The position numbers were made by a program, and so were the translations under genes. Positions 31,537-40,712 of a stretch of DNA of 64,000 nucleotides are shown here, piece by piece; positions within the stretch are counted from its first letter, which is position 1; every line of letters starts with the position of its first letter. The DNA is from Stomoxys calcitrans (taxonomy: Eukaryota > Arthropoda > Insecta > Diptera > Muscidae), in NCBI RefSeq assembly GCF_963082655.1, contig NC_081553.1, positions 225,979,070-226,043,069 on the forward strand, given 5' to 3'. The notes under the pieces are model-generated. The model ran no database searches. It was not told the DNA's origin and was given only the letters and a program-made list of their open reading frames with translations.

Positions 31537-34500
31537 CTGATTCGTGCCATATAATAGCTTATAACGTTTGTAACCTTGAAAAATCGCTAAATTTTGGAAA
31601 CTTTATAACCTTTTTAAATAAGTTTGATATTTTCTTTTTGTTTGAAACCCATGTTGTTGCTAATAAACAAACTTATTTCTCATCATTTTTTCAAAATTAT
31701 TGTCTACACTGGGTTGAAGCAATTAAAATACATAAATCGGGTCGTGCTAGTGGAGGTTGCCTATTCGGTTACAAAAGAGAAATGAAAAAGAAATACAAGC
31801 TAAACTTTACCGAATGCAATAGCCATACAATGCTATCTGTGAATATTGACGGAAATTTATTCCAACTTATCCCGACCTATCTGAATAGTACGAGCTGGAA
31901 GAACGATGCAGATAAGTTTGTATCATTTTTGAGCAGTCTAAATCCAACCAGCTTCTGTATTATGGGAGATCTAAATGCAAGAATAGGTGAACAACAAGTC
32001 CTGGACGAAAATATAATCAGGGACCAACCTCATATAAATGTAATTAGGTGCTCTAAAGATAAGAATATAAATACACAAGGGAGACGGCTTTTGAATATGA
32101 TTGAGGACATAGGTGGTATTGTGGTAAATGGAAGGACTTTAGGTGATTTGGATGGAAAACTTAGTTTCTTTGGTGTAATGGGAAGCTCATTGATAGATTA
32201 CTGCATTTGCTCATCTGATTTGTTGCAATATATTGAGAATTTTGCAATACTTGCTAAGCCGTTTTCAGACCACATGCCCATCTGTCTCCAGCTTAAAATC
32301 CCAAAGCATTCTAGCAATGTGACTAAACAGAATGATACTAGAAGACTTTATTGGAGCGATAGAAATATGACTCAATACGGGTTAAATCTGGGTAACACCC
32401 CAGTGAATGGATACTACCGTGCAGATATGTCTGTGGACGACATGATCTGCGGTATAACGCAAAAGATTAGACAGGCACATGTCAAAAACACAAACAGGAA
32501 ATTTTTTGAGCCTAAACAGCCGTGGTTTGATTGGACATGCTTCCGTTTGCGTTCAGTAATGCGCAGGAACCTTAAAGCGTTTAGGGCTCTCCATACTGAT
32601 GTTAATAAGAAAAGATACTATTCATCGAGAACCAAGTTTCAAAGACTATGTAGTAGGAAGAAATTGGAATATTATAATGAGAACCTCAGAAGACTGGACA
32701 GAGTAACGAGTAGCAAGGATTGGTGGAACTTGTCGAATTCATTGAAGAATAGATCACAAAATTCAAAAGGAAATCTTAATGCTGATGATTACATGGTACA
32801 TTTTAAGGCATTACTACTTAACCGAAAGGAATCCGAGAACATACACTGGTGTTTGCCTTATTACGTCGACCCATTCCTTGACTCTCCCTTTGAACTGTGT
32901 GAACTATTCTTTGTTATTAAAGGGCTTAGAAGAAATAAGTCTCCAGGGCTGGATGGAATCCCTTATGAGTTCTATAAATACGCTCCTCGCAATTTTCTAG
33001 AAGAAATATTGGCTGTCTTCAACACTATATTCCTTAATGAAAGGATTCCGTTATCTTTCAGAGAATCTACCTTGATACCGTTGTTTAAAAAAGGTGACGT
33101 TAACATTGCGGCTAATTATAGGGGACTTTCACTTCTAAACACTAACTGTAAGATCTTTAACTCTTTGCTTTTGAATCGGATATCTGCTTGGATAGAAAGA
33201 AATGACATTCTAAATGAGTTCCAGTCTGGGTTCAGAAAAGAGTACTCCACGCTTGACAATATATTCAATCTGGTTAACATTGTTAATTTGAATAATTTGA
33301 AGAACAAGGCTACCTACGCTTTCTTTGTAGATTTCTCATCTGCTTTCGATCTGATCCCCAGAAACAGCTTATTTTATAAATTGTCAAGCTATGGACTCTC
33401 TACGAAGATTGTGCGGATATTGCAACTATTGTATGAAAATACTACGAGTAAAATCTGGGACGGAAATGCATTCTCAGATTACTTTTCGGTGGAAACAGGA
33501 GTGAAGCAGGGTTGTACACTCAGCCCAGTACTGTTTTCTTTATATGTTAATGACTTACCCGATTCTTTACCAGGAGGTGTGAACGTAGCAGATACTAACA
33601 TTAAAGTTCTTTTGTATGCAGACGACATTGTCATTCTGTCTGAAACTGCAGAAGGGTTACAAGATATGATTAACGTTCTTGAGGAGTATTGTTTGACATG
33701 GAGTCTGAAGGTAAACCTTGCCAAATCTAAGATACTTATTTTCCGGAAGGGCACAAGAGTCGCTAGAAACTTGAATTGGCGGTTTGGGAATCAGAATATC
33801 GAAATTGTGAATAGTTACACTTACCTTGGTGTCGAATTAAGTTACAACTTATCTTTTAGAAAACATCTTCAGAACAAGCTCACTGCGTCTAAAATGGCGA
33901 TAAATTCTACTTGGTCAAGATATATTAATCACCCAAAAATATCGAAGGCTAATAAACTTAAAATTTTTGAATCGTGTTCAAAGTCTATAATGTGTTATGC
34001 CGCAGAAATTTGGGGATGTGTAAGATATGAGGACGTGGAGAAATTGTTTAGATTCTTTATTAAGAAAATGTTATATCTGCCTAACAATACGCCTAACTAC
34101 ATGTTATATCTGGAAACTGGATTCAATTCACTTTTCTGTTCTACATTGAAGACACATTTTTGCTACATTGACAGAGTACTCCAACTAGACTGTCGACGAT
34201 TACCACGTATTCTTGCGCTGAAGATCATAGAACTGAATATGTCTTGGGCAGAAGAATGGTCCAATATATGCCAATCTCTGCAATTTTCTTTGCACTACAA
34301 CGCGACACATTTACCCTCGTACTGGAAAGAAGGTATAGAACTACTTAAATCAAAGGAGAGATTAGATTTTGAGGTTAGGGCAAAAGGCTCACAGTTCCAT
34401 GACCTTTACCCACAGCTTGAATACACCAGGATACCGGAACTCACTGCGAACTTATCTTCACGTGCTACAAGTATCATTGTAAAGGCTAGAGGCGGGTTAC

Positions 34501-34763
34501 TTAATTTAAATGCTAGATCTTTCAGAGACAATACCGATGGCGTTTGCTCAATTTGTAACACAGACGAAACCGAGAACACCTTCCACTTTATCGGCTCGTG
34601 CCCAATATACACAAATCTCAGAATTATTTACTTTAATAAGCCCACACTTAATGTAAACGAAGTAATAAGCATATTGAATGGCACGAATTTTTTATCTCTA
34701 TACAAATCTTTAGAAAATTGTATTAAATATAGAAACTTTATACAAAATGAATTTAACTTTTAA
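31533..34763 (+). CDS. Retrotransposon ORF2: endonuclease-reverse transcriptase
   Basis: 1076 codons follow the UAG. The endonuclease (APE type) opens with IIAYNVCNL, the catalytic Asn motif, then FETHV with the catalytic Glu. GDLNARIG follows at about 31965, and SDHMPI near 32268. The RT has KSPGLDGIPYEFYKYA, KKGDVNIAANYRGLSLLNTN, FFVDFSSAFD (Asp pair near 33330-33350), GVKQGCTLSPVLFSLYVNDL and the active-site YADD at 33615-33626. A C-terminal CCHC motif (C-x2-C-x9-H-x4-C) lies near 34545-34600. No RNase H motifs are seen. The protein would nick the target DNA and copy the element RNA by target-primed reverse transcription in the nucleus. No internal stop or frameshift was found. The only start-like codons near the N-terminus are non-ATG (for example TTG at 31638); the first ATG (31782) would remove catalytic residues. 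The final stop is TAA at 34761. Confidence 0.93.
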   Translation, partial: LADSCHIIAYNVCNLEKSLNFGNFITFLNKFDIFFLFETHVVANKQTYFSSFFQNYCLHWVEAIKIHKSGRASGGCLFGYKREMKKKYKLNFTECNSHTMLSVNIDGNLFQLIPTYLNSTSWKNDADKFVSFLSSLNPTSFCIMGDLNARIGEQQVLDENIIRDQPHINVIRCSKDKNINTQGRRLLNMIEDIGGIVVNGRTLGDLDGKLSFFGVMGSSLIDYCICSSDLLQYIENFAILAKPFSDHMPICLQLKIPKHSSNVTKQNDTRRLYWSDRNMTQYGLNLGNTPVNGYYRADMSVDDMICGITQKIRQAHVKNTNRKFFEPKQPWFDWTCFRLRSVMRRNLKAFRALHTDVNKKRYYSSRTKFQRLCSRKKLEYYNENLRRLDRVTSSKDWWNLSNSLKNRSQNSKGNLNADDYMVHFKALLLNRKESENIHWCLPYYVDPFLDSPFELCELFFVIKGLRRNKSPGLDGIPYEFYKYAPRNFLEEILAVFNTIFLNERIPLSFRESTLIPLFKKGDVNIAANYRGLSLLNTNCKIFNSLLLNRISAWIERNDILNEFQSGFRKEYSTLDNIFNLVNIVNLNNLKNKATYAFFVDFSSAFDLIPRNSLFYKLSSYGLSTKIVRILQLLYENTTSKIWDGNAFSDYFSVETGVKQGCTLSPVLFSLYVNDLPDSLPGGVNVADTNIKVLLYADDIVILSETAEGLQDMINVLEEYCLTWSLKVNLAKSKILIFRKGTRVARNLNWRFGNQNIEIVNSYTYLGVELSYNLSFRKHLQNKLTASKMAINSTWSRYINHPKISKANKLKIFESCSKSIMCYAAEIWGCVRYEDVEKLFRFFIKKMLYLPNNTPNYMLYLETGFNSLFCSTLKTHFCYIDRVLQLDCRRLPRILALKIIELNMSWAEEWSNICQSLQFSLHYNATHLPSYWKEGIELLKSKERLDFEVRAKGSQFHDLYPQLEYTRIPELTANLSSRATSIIVKARGGLLNLNARSFRDNTDGVCSICNTDETENTFHFIGSCPIYTNLRIIYFNKPTLNVNEVISILNGTNFLSLYKSLENCIKYRNFIQNEFNF

Positions 34764-34974
34764 AATAGCACTTTCTCTTTTTTATAGTCTCCAATATGTA
34801 AACAACTTTATATAACATAGATTAACATACTATAATCAGCCAACCTTTGGTAATATCAATGAATTATATGGCTAACAGCATTCTTGCTATGCCAGCTTTA
34901 TAGATTTACAACAACACAGAATTTCAAACCTCTATCATTGTGTACTCAAAAATCTATTAATAAATAATAATAAA
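34764..34974 (+). terminator. LINE 3' region with AATAAA and TAA-rich tail
   Basis: AATAAA occurs at 34959-34964 and overlaps a TTAATAAATAATAATAAA tail. A tail of short simple repeats, rather than poly(A), is known for I-, CR1- and L2-like LINEs. The right target duplication starts directly after it. Confidence 0.6.
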
Positions 34975-34992
34975 ATAAGAGGTCGATGAGTA
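34975..34992. repeat. Right target-site duplication (18 bp)
   Basis: Exact match to 30539-30556. Confidence 0.92.
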
Positions 34993-35280
34993 CCTTGACA
35001 GGGGTCATAATCGGAGACTGGCGATACCGCACGATGACTTCTGTGGGAGTTGCCTCGATGAGGATGAGCTATTGAGCACTTTGCTGTGTTCATGTCCTGG
35101 TCTGCAGGGAAGTAGGCTCTTCTTTCTGAAGAGTCGTTTCTTCTGTAATCTGGGTGAACTTGAGAACCTACCTCTGGTATGTCTCCTGAGGTTTGTTAAA
35201 CGAAAAGGATGGTTCCGATGGGAGTGCAATGATCTCCGACTTAGGTACATCCGTGCTTGCGTGGGGACGGGCGTTTCTTC
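34993..35280 (+). pseudogene. C-terminal part of the interrupted LINE relic
   Basis: Removing the inserted element joins this to 30556. One frame reads DDFCGSCLDEDELLSTLLCS, the C-terminal Cys/His motif of R1/I/LOA-type LINEs (the usual His is Thr here), followed by CPGLQGSR. A poly-C run ends it. The region is decayed. Confidence 0.7.
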
Positions 35281-35310
35281 ACCCCCCCCCCCCCCCCCCC
35301 CCCCCCCCCC
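35281..35310. repeat. Poly(C) run, ~30 bp
   Basis: Uninterrupted C from the end of TTCACC to GCTCGG. It lies just past the LINE C-terminal motif. The exact length is uncertain because homopolymers are error-prone. Confidence 0.9.
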
Positions 35311-35395
35311 GCTCGGTTTCTCCATTCCTCCTGTGTTTCTTTTATTCGTGTATAAGTCTAACATCTTCTTTCTCTTCCCTTTCTCTCTCTAGGGT

Positions 35396-35482
35396 ACCAA
35401 CCTAGCCTCCGAGTGAACTCACCTTTGGTGGGCAACCCATTCAACCTAACCTATTCTCTGCGCTACGGTGGCCTCCTTGAAT
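35396..35482. repeat. LINE 3' tail and SINE head scrap
   Basis: GGCAACCCATTCAACCTAACC (about 35431) resembles the CTAACCTAA-type 3' end of the LINE relics here. CTCTGCGCTACGGTGGCCTCC (35457-35477) is the 5' end of the tRNA-derived SINE on the reverse strand, with the rest missing. Confidence 0.55.
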
Positions 35483-36329
35483 GTATTCAAATCTTTTTTC
35501 AAAAATCCAAACTTTTCGCCTACTAAGGTTCCCAAAAAGGCCTTTGGCTAAGAAATTTTTCTAGCCTTAAATTTTCTGTTTCTTCATTTAGAGTTTCCTC
35601 TCTGCCCATTCATTTTGTTGTTGTTGTTGTTTTGAATTGGATAAAGACACAGAAATCTTTGTTGAGTGTTTTCCTGGTTTTGTTGTAGGTATTTTTGTTT
35701 AGTGGCATCTGCCAGTCGTTTGGTCCTTTCACCTCCCCCACTCGCCCCTACTTGGCCCAAAAACACAAGCCGTTACACACTAGTTGGGATTATTACGCCG
35801 CTTGTTTCTGCATTTCCTTATCCTGTTTTAATGCCGTCCTTATTCCCTTTTTTCACATTTGAACACTTTTTCTTTTGCAAGAGTCCATGGTGTTTGTGTG
35901 TCTGTCTGTGTGGGTGGAAATGTGAGTTGGGTATGTGTGTGGGCCACAGCTTAGATGTGCTTGCATACACGTTTCCATATATGGGTCAAAGTTCAAGCGA
36001 AGAAAGCAATGAAAAGGGACATTTAAATACACTTGACGACCATAAGAGGATCCTTTATGGTATGTTGGCGACGAACCATTACTGAGATAGTCGCCTTAGG
36101 TCTTTGAAAAAGAAGAAAAAAAAAACCCAAAGAGTAGGAGAAGAAAAAAAGAAAAATCAGTTGATATGGAAAGTCTACTCATTCGATTGCATAGCAATAA
36201 TTTTTATTGTCAATAATTTCTAGCAATAAGCGGGGTAAGGTAAGGAGGTGGGGTATTGTACATGGACACTTCACCCATATTGAGGTGTCATATAGGCATA
36301 CTGCTTGCAAATACCTTTCACTTACTACT
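35483..36329. other. Non-coding stretch, one unsupported frame
   Basis: A 139-residue frame (35666-36085) is Ser/Pro/Phe-rich with no domain. GTTGTTGTTGTTG lies near 35619. No gene is supported. Confidence 0.4.
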
Positions 36330-36632
36330 ACTAAATTTCGCATGAACTTTCAATTAAGAAACAGGGGATACTTCTCTCTTATCAATGAGTGCAGTTCGAT
36401 TAAAGTTTTAAGCTCAATAATAAGGGGCCTCCCTTTTATGCCAAGTCCGAATGACGTGCCACATTGCGACACCATTTGGTGGAGAATGTTTAACATGGCA
36501 GGATACCTCGCAATAGTCAGCATTTTCATAGATATGACAACCATTGAAAATATTTGATGTTCACGCCGGGATTTGAACCCAGGCGTTCGGCAACAAAGGC
36601 AGACATGCTAACCTCTGTGCCAAGATGGCCTC
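36330..36632 (-). mobile_element. tRNA-derived SINE, reverse orientation
   Basis: On the reverse strand it has GAGGCCATCTTGGCACAGAG (head), the B-box GGTTCAAATCC (36569-36579), GCACGTCATTCGGACTTGGC and GGAGGCCCCTTATTATTGAG. It is diverged at the 3' end. No clear target duplication was found. Confidence 0.8.
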
Positions 36633-37131
36633 TATCCTTTCCTTAATATGGCAAATTTATTAGACGAATATTTACAAAATTTTCGAAAAGGGGAAAATCC
36701 TTGTCTCTATCTTCGTGTCATCTAAGTCTTCTTTCATTATCTACTGAAGATTTCTTGCAATTTTCGGGAGAATTTTCCGCCGCAAGAATTTTCCTCTAAC
36801 TCGTAATAGGTCATTATTTTTGGAAGAAAATTTTAAGTTACTCAAGGATAGCTGCGATTGAGGTATCCTTTAGGCGGTTAATGATCTGCGTCTGTATCCA
36901 GTGGAGCGGCAGATCTAGAGCCCGGGAGTAGGCTTAGAGTGGACTTCAAAGACCAAACAGCTGCGGTGGTGCTATCAGCTGTAGCATCTTGTCTGCTAAT
37001 GAAATCTCGACTGGTGAAGCGGCTGCTCCAGGCTCAACTAGCCGACAGGCGACTGGTCAACAGGGGCCGAACCTTTTTTTTCTTCGCATGCCCATAATTT
37101 GCCTAGGCCATCGGCCACCAACAATTCCTTT
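36633..37131. other. Intervening DNA, possible LINE 5' relic
   Basis: From about 36850 the composition becomes more GC-rich, as in the following LINE relic. No motif could be assigned. Confidence 0.35.
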
Positions 37132-37326
37132 TCTGTTCTAGAAGGCATAGACGCGCAAATCATTAGCCCCAAGCCTCTCAATAAACCTGAGAGCAATGCG
37201 TCTTCTTACTCTTAAAGAGCGTGTTGATATGCCGCAACCTCTAAAAGAGTAAGAAGACGCATTGCTCTCAGGTTTATTGAGAGGTTTGGTGCGAATGATT
37301 TGCACGCCCAAGCCTTCTAGGGCAGA
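37132..37326. repeat. Inverted duplication inside LINE relic
   Basis: The inner arms at 37174-37213 and 37245-37284 are perfect 40-bp reverse complements around a 31-bp spacer. Lower-identity homology extends both arms to about 82 bp, ending in TTCTAGAAGGC and GCCTTCTAGGG. Confidence 0.88.
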
Positions 37327-38345
37327 AAAGCAATTGGAAACTGCGGAGGCTATAGACATAGTGATCAAGCGGATCACGAAGGCCCTGAATGACTCGCTTG
37401 TGTCAGCATGTCCTAGTGCCAAGCCGAGGGGCAAACAGCGACCCCCATGGTGGACCCCAGAGCTGGATGGTTCAAGGAAGGACTGCAGAAACCTCTTCAA
37501 CAGAGCGAAAGCCACAAGAGCACCACCCAATTGGGACATCTATAAGACTGAGCTAAGAGAATATAAGGGCGAGGTGTGAAAGGCTCAGAAAAAAATCATG
37601 GGTAGAATTCTACAGTTCCGTGGTGGATACATCTGAGGCCATCTATAAGACTGAGCTAAAAAAAAATATTGGGTTGCCCAAAAAGTAATTGCGGATTTTT
37701 TTTTTTTAAATAATTGCGGATTTTAAAAAGTAAAAAGAAAGTAAATGCAATTACGGAGTCACAAGCTGTGAAAAAATTTGTCAACGCCGACTATATGAAA
37801 AATCCGCAATTACTTTTTGGGCAACCCAATATAAGGGAGAGCTGAGAAAGGCTCAGAACAAATCCTGGGTAAAATGCTACAGCTCCGTGGAGGATACATC
37901 TGAGGCCATCTATAAGACGGAGCTAAGGGCGGGCTGAGAAAGGCTCAGAAAAAAATCATGGGTAGAATGCTACAACTCCGTGGAGGATACATCTGAGGCC
38001 ATCTATAAGACTAAGCTAAGAAAATATAAGGGCGAGCTGAAAAAGGCTCAGAAAAAAAAATCATGGGTAGAATGCTACATCTCCGTGGAGGATACATCTG
38101 AGGCCTCTAGACTAAAGAAGATTCTGTCCTCGAGACCTATTACGGTGGGGTATATTCAAAAGTCAGAGCATGCATGGACAATGTCTAGTGAGGCAACACT
38201 AGAACTACTCGTTGATACACATTTCGCGGGAAATTGGATAACGTGGAGCCAGAAGAGGTTGTCACTGGCATGCATTCGTCGGAGTCCTATGGGCGATAAG
38301 AAGTTTCGACTCCTTTAAGTAGCCAGGCCCTCATGATATATCAAC
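37262..38345 (+). pseudogene. R1/I/LOA-type LINE relic, linker and RT N-terminal region
   Basis: One frame (37262-37579) reads a segment containing KPRGKQRPPWWTPELD, the linker between endonuclease and RT typical of this LINE group. It then enters a four-copy tandem duplication of about 93-104 bp (CATCTATAAGAC at 37537, 37640, 37907 and 38000), each copy carrying GAGGATACATCTGAGGCC. A MITE lies in the second copy. The frame then resumes (LKKILSSRPITVGYIQK, 38110-38160) and reaches ARSFDSFK near 38300, where a stop breaks the SPG motif. Multiple frameshifts make it inactive. Confidence 0.8.
37669..37829 (-). mobile_element. Mariner-type MITE, copy 6 (161 bp, internally deleted)
   Basis: Both TIRs and the TA flanks are intact, but about 75 bp of interior is lost. 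The neighbouring duplicates of the host LINE show the empty site (AAAATATAAGGG), confirming clean insertion at TA. Confidence 0.93.
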
Positions 38346-39652
38346 GGTTGAATTACAAGCTGTGTCTGAAAGATTGGTACCCTGGCTTAGGGAGATTTAC
38401 TGTGCTTGTACTTAAAAACTTAAAATCCAACATTTTGGAAAGGGCAAGAAAAGCAACTCTTGCCCTATAAACCTGCAAGAGAGCCATTGGCACAAGTTGG
38501 GGTTTTAGACCGCGTGTCATGCATTGGGTATATACTGCAGTCGTGAGACCTATGCTATATGGTCTTGTGGTCTGGTGGACGGCGCTTCAAAAGTCCACCT
38601 ACTGCTCAATACTTAACCGGATCCAAAGGATGGCTTGCTTGTGCATCACAGCCGAACTGAGGACAACTTCATCTTATGCACTGAATTTAATGCAGCGACC
38701 ATTGCCGTGAGATTTAGGGAGAGAACCGATTAGAATTATGATATCCCTGGTAACAGAAGTTACATAGGCTTTTATGCGGATGGTTTCAAACTAAACGACC
38801 AGGTGGGCTTTGGGGTGTACTCTAAAGATCTAGACCACTGCAGTGTTTATCAAGCGGAGATCCTTGCAATTAAGAAAATTGGTGGAATGGCTATGATATA
38901 ATGTCATAAGCCAGGCAGCCATTAAATCCCTGGAGAACGTATTTCTGAACACAAAACCCGCCCTCGACTGTCGCAGATCTCTTAACGAGATGGCTGAACA
39001 GTTCAAAATACACCTGTTCTGAGTGCCGGGCCACAGAGATTTCCCAGGGAATTGAAAAGCGGGCGAGCTGGCGAGACTAGGAACTACCCTACACATTCCA
39101 GGGATACTGGAATCTGTGGGTATGCCTCTGGCGACATGTAAGCTAAGTTTTCAAATTCAGGCCCAAAGGACAACGAATGATAGATGGTCACAAAGAAGGG
39201 GCGGTGAGCATTCCAAAACTATGTGGCCTCACCTAGACTTGAAGAGATCTACTGCTTTGCTGTCATTGGCTAGAACAGACATCTCAGTCATTGTGTCTGT
39301 CATGATAGGTCACTGTCTAATCGGAAAACAAGCTGACACACTGAAGGTTGGCAGCAACGACTTTTGCGGAAGCTGTGAGCACATCGAAGAAGAAGAGACT
39401 ATAGAACACCTTCTGTGTGTGTGTCCCGCACTAGCAGTCAGAGGGGATTTCACTTTAGGTTCACATTTCTTTGAAACCCTATCTGATTAAGCGGATGTGA
39501 ATATTCGCAAGTTTTATGGGGCTTTTTAAAGCGATCTGGATGGTTCAACTAGGTAGGAACTAGAAGACATCTTCCTTCTTCTGCTCCTGTGGTATTACAA
39601 TGGACGAAAACGTCTAAGTGAGTCCGATGGCAGACTACCACTTAAACCTGCA
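38346..39652 (+). pseudogene. R1/I/LOA-type LINE relic: RT thumb, RNase H, C-terminal zinc motif
   Basis: The frame at 38519-38710 reads MHWVYTAVVRPMLYG and RIQRMACLCITAELRTT, the RT thumb region. RNase H follows in broken frames: IGFYADGFKLNDQVGFGVYS near 38766 and a VYQAEILAIKK segment. 39116-39490 is open (124 aa), with CGSCEHIEEEETIEHLLCVC, the C-terminal Cys/His motif. The 3' end contains GGACGAAAACGTCTAAGTGA (39602) and CACTTAAACC, then the inserted SINE and a CTAATCTAACCTAA tail. About 600 bp are closely repeated at 43651-44246. Several frameshifts and stops show it is inactive. Confidence 0.82.
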
Positions 39653-39960
39653 AATGCAAATTTTGCCCATGAACATTCCACTAAAGAACTGGGGCAAACT
39701 TCTCTCCTATCAAAGAGTGCAGTTCGATCAAGCTTAAGCTCAATGATAAGGGGCCTCCTTTTTATAGCCGAACGGCGTGCCGCAGTGCGACACCTCTTTG
39801 GAGAGATTTTTTTACATGGCATATTACCTCGCAAATGTTGCCAGCATTAGGAGGGGAAAGCCAACGCTGAAAATTTTTTCCAATGGTCTAGCCAGGATTC
39901 GAACCCAGGCGTTCAGCGTCATAGGCGGACATGCTAACCTCTGCGCTACGTTGGCCTCCG
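39650..39960 (-). mobile_element. tRNA-derived SINE with 12-bp target duplication
   Basis: CCACTTAAACCT flanks it at 39638-39649 and 39961-39972. The reverse strand starts GGAGGCCAACGTAGCGCAGA (A-box-like), has the B-box GGTTCGAATCC (about 39896-39906), a body with GCACTGCGGCACGCCGTTCG, and ends GTTCATGGGCAAAATTTGCA. It is inserted in the 3' tail of a LINE relic. It is the cleanest reverse-strand copy of the family. Confidence 0.92.
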
Positions 39961-40012
39961 CCACTTAAACCTAATCTAACCTAATTATTCTTATTTTTAA
40001 ACACAAATTCTA

Positions 40013-40250
40013 TTGGATTGCCCAAAAAGTAATTGCGGATTTTTCATATAGTCGGCGTTGACAAATTTTTTCACAGCTTGTGACTCTGTAATTACATTCT
40101 TTCTTCTGTCAGTTATCAGCTGTTACTTTTAGCTTGCTTTAGAAAAAAAAATGTAAAAAAAGTATATTTGATTAAAGTTTATTCTAAGTTTTATTAAAAA
40201 TGCATTTACTTTCTTTTAAAAAATCCGCAATTACTTTTTGGGCAATCCAA
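40013..40250 (+). mobile_element. Mariner-type MITE, copy 7 (238 bp)
   Basis: TA-flanked, full length. Both termini carry the same change: TTGGATTGCCC on the left and GGGCAATCCAA on the right. Confidence 0.93.
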
Positions 40251-40712
40251 TAATTTGGCCCACAGCCAGTTTCCCTCAAGTTAAACATTTTTGGAAACAA
40301 CATCTCTACATTAACAAACTTAAGTTCAAAATACAAAATTTGTCTTCAACACCTGTCCAAGAGTTTAGAGGAAACTCCCAACGAAAGTCAATATTGAATG
40401 CAATGTGAATTTCCCAAAATTCTTACAGATTTTTTTGTTTTATTTGACATAAAAAACAAAAACAAAAAAAATAGGATCAAATCATCATTGACTAAACTAT
40501 TCGAAACACCCATACACTCTCAACACTTTGTTTGTATTTTAATTGACTTGAAATCTTAATGAAATCTTTGCTTTAAGGAGTATGAAAATCTCTGTGCATC
40601 GACCATTTACACCATAAGTCAGGGGAGTAGGTATAAAAAGGGGCTAAGGGGGGAAAGTAGGGGGATTTCTCCCTTTTGGGAAATATTTGTAACAATTCGG
40701 CTTAAGTTAACC
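40251..40712. other. AT-rich intervening DNA
   Basis: No feature was recognised until the LINE RT relic begins. Confidence 0.4.

Larger units (their letters stand above)
30557..34974 (+). mobile_element. Full-length non-LTR retrotransposon (4418 bp)
   Basis: The element is bounded by an exact 18-bp duplication. It has a 184-bp 5' leader, ORF1 (30741-31532), ORF2 in the same frame (31533-34763), a 211-bp 3' region and a TAA-rich tail ending AATAATAATAAA. It sits inside an older LINE relic on the same strand. Intact frames and a perfect duplication indicate recent insertion. Domain order is ORF1p (coiled coil, RRM-like), then endonuclease, reverse transcriptase and CCHC, with no RNase H seen. 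The RT motifs suggest the CR1/L2/Rex1-like side of the LINE tree, but the clade is tentative. The single UAG between the ORFs is the most unusual feature. Confidence 0.92.
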
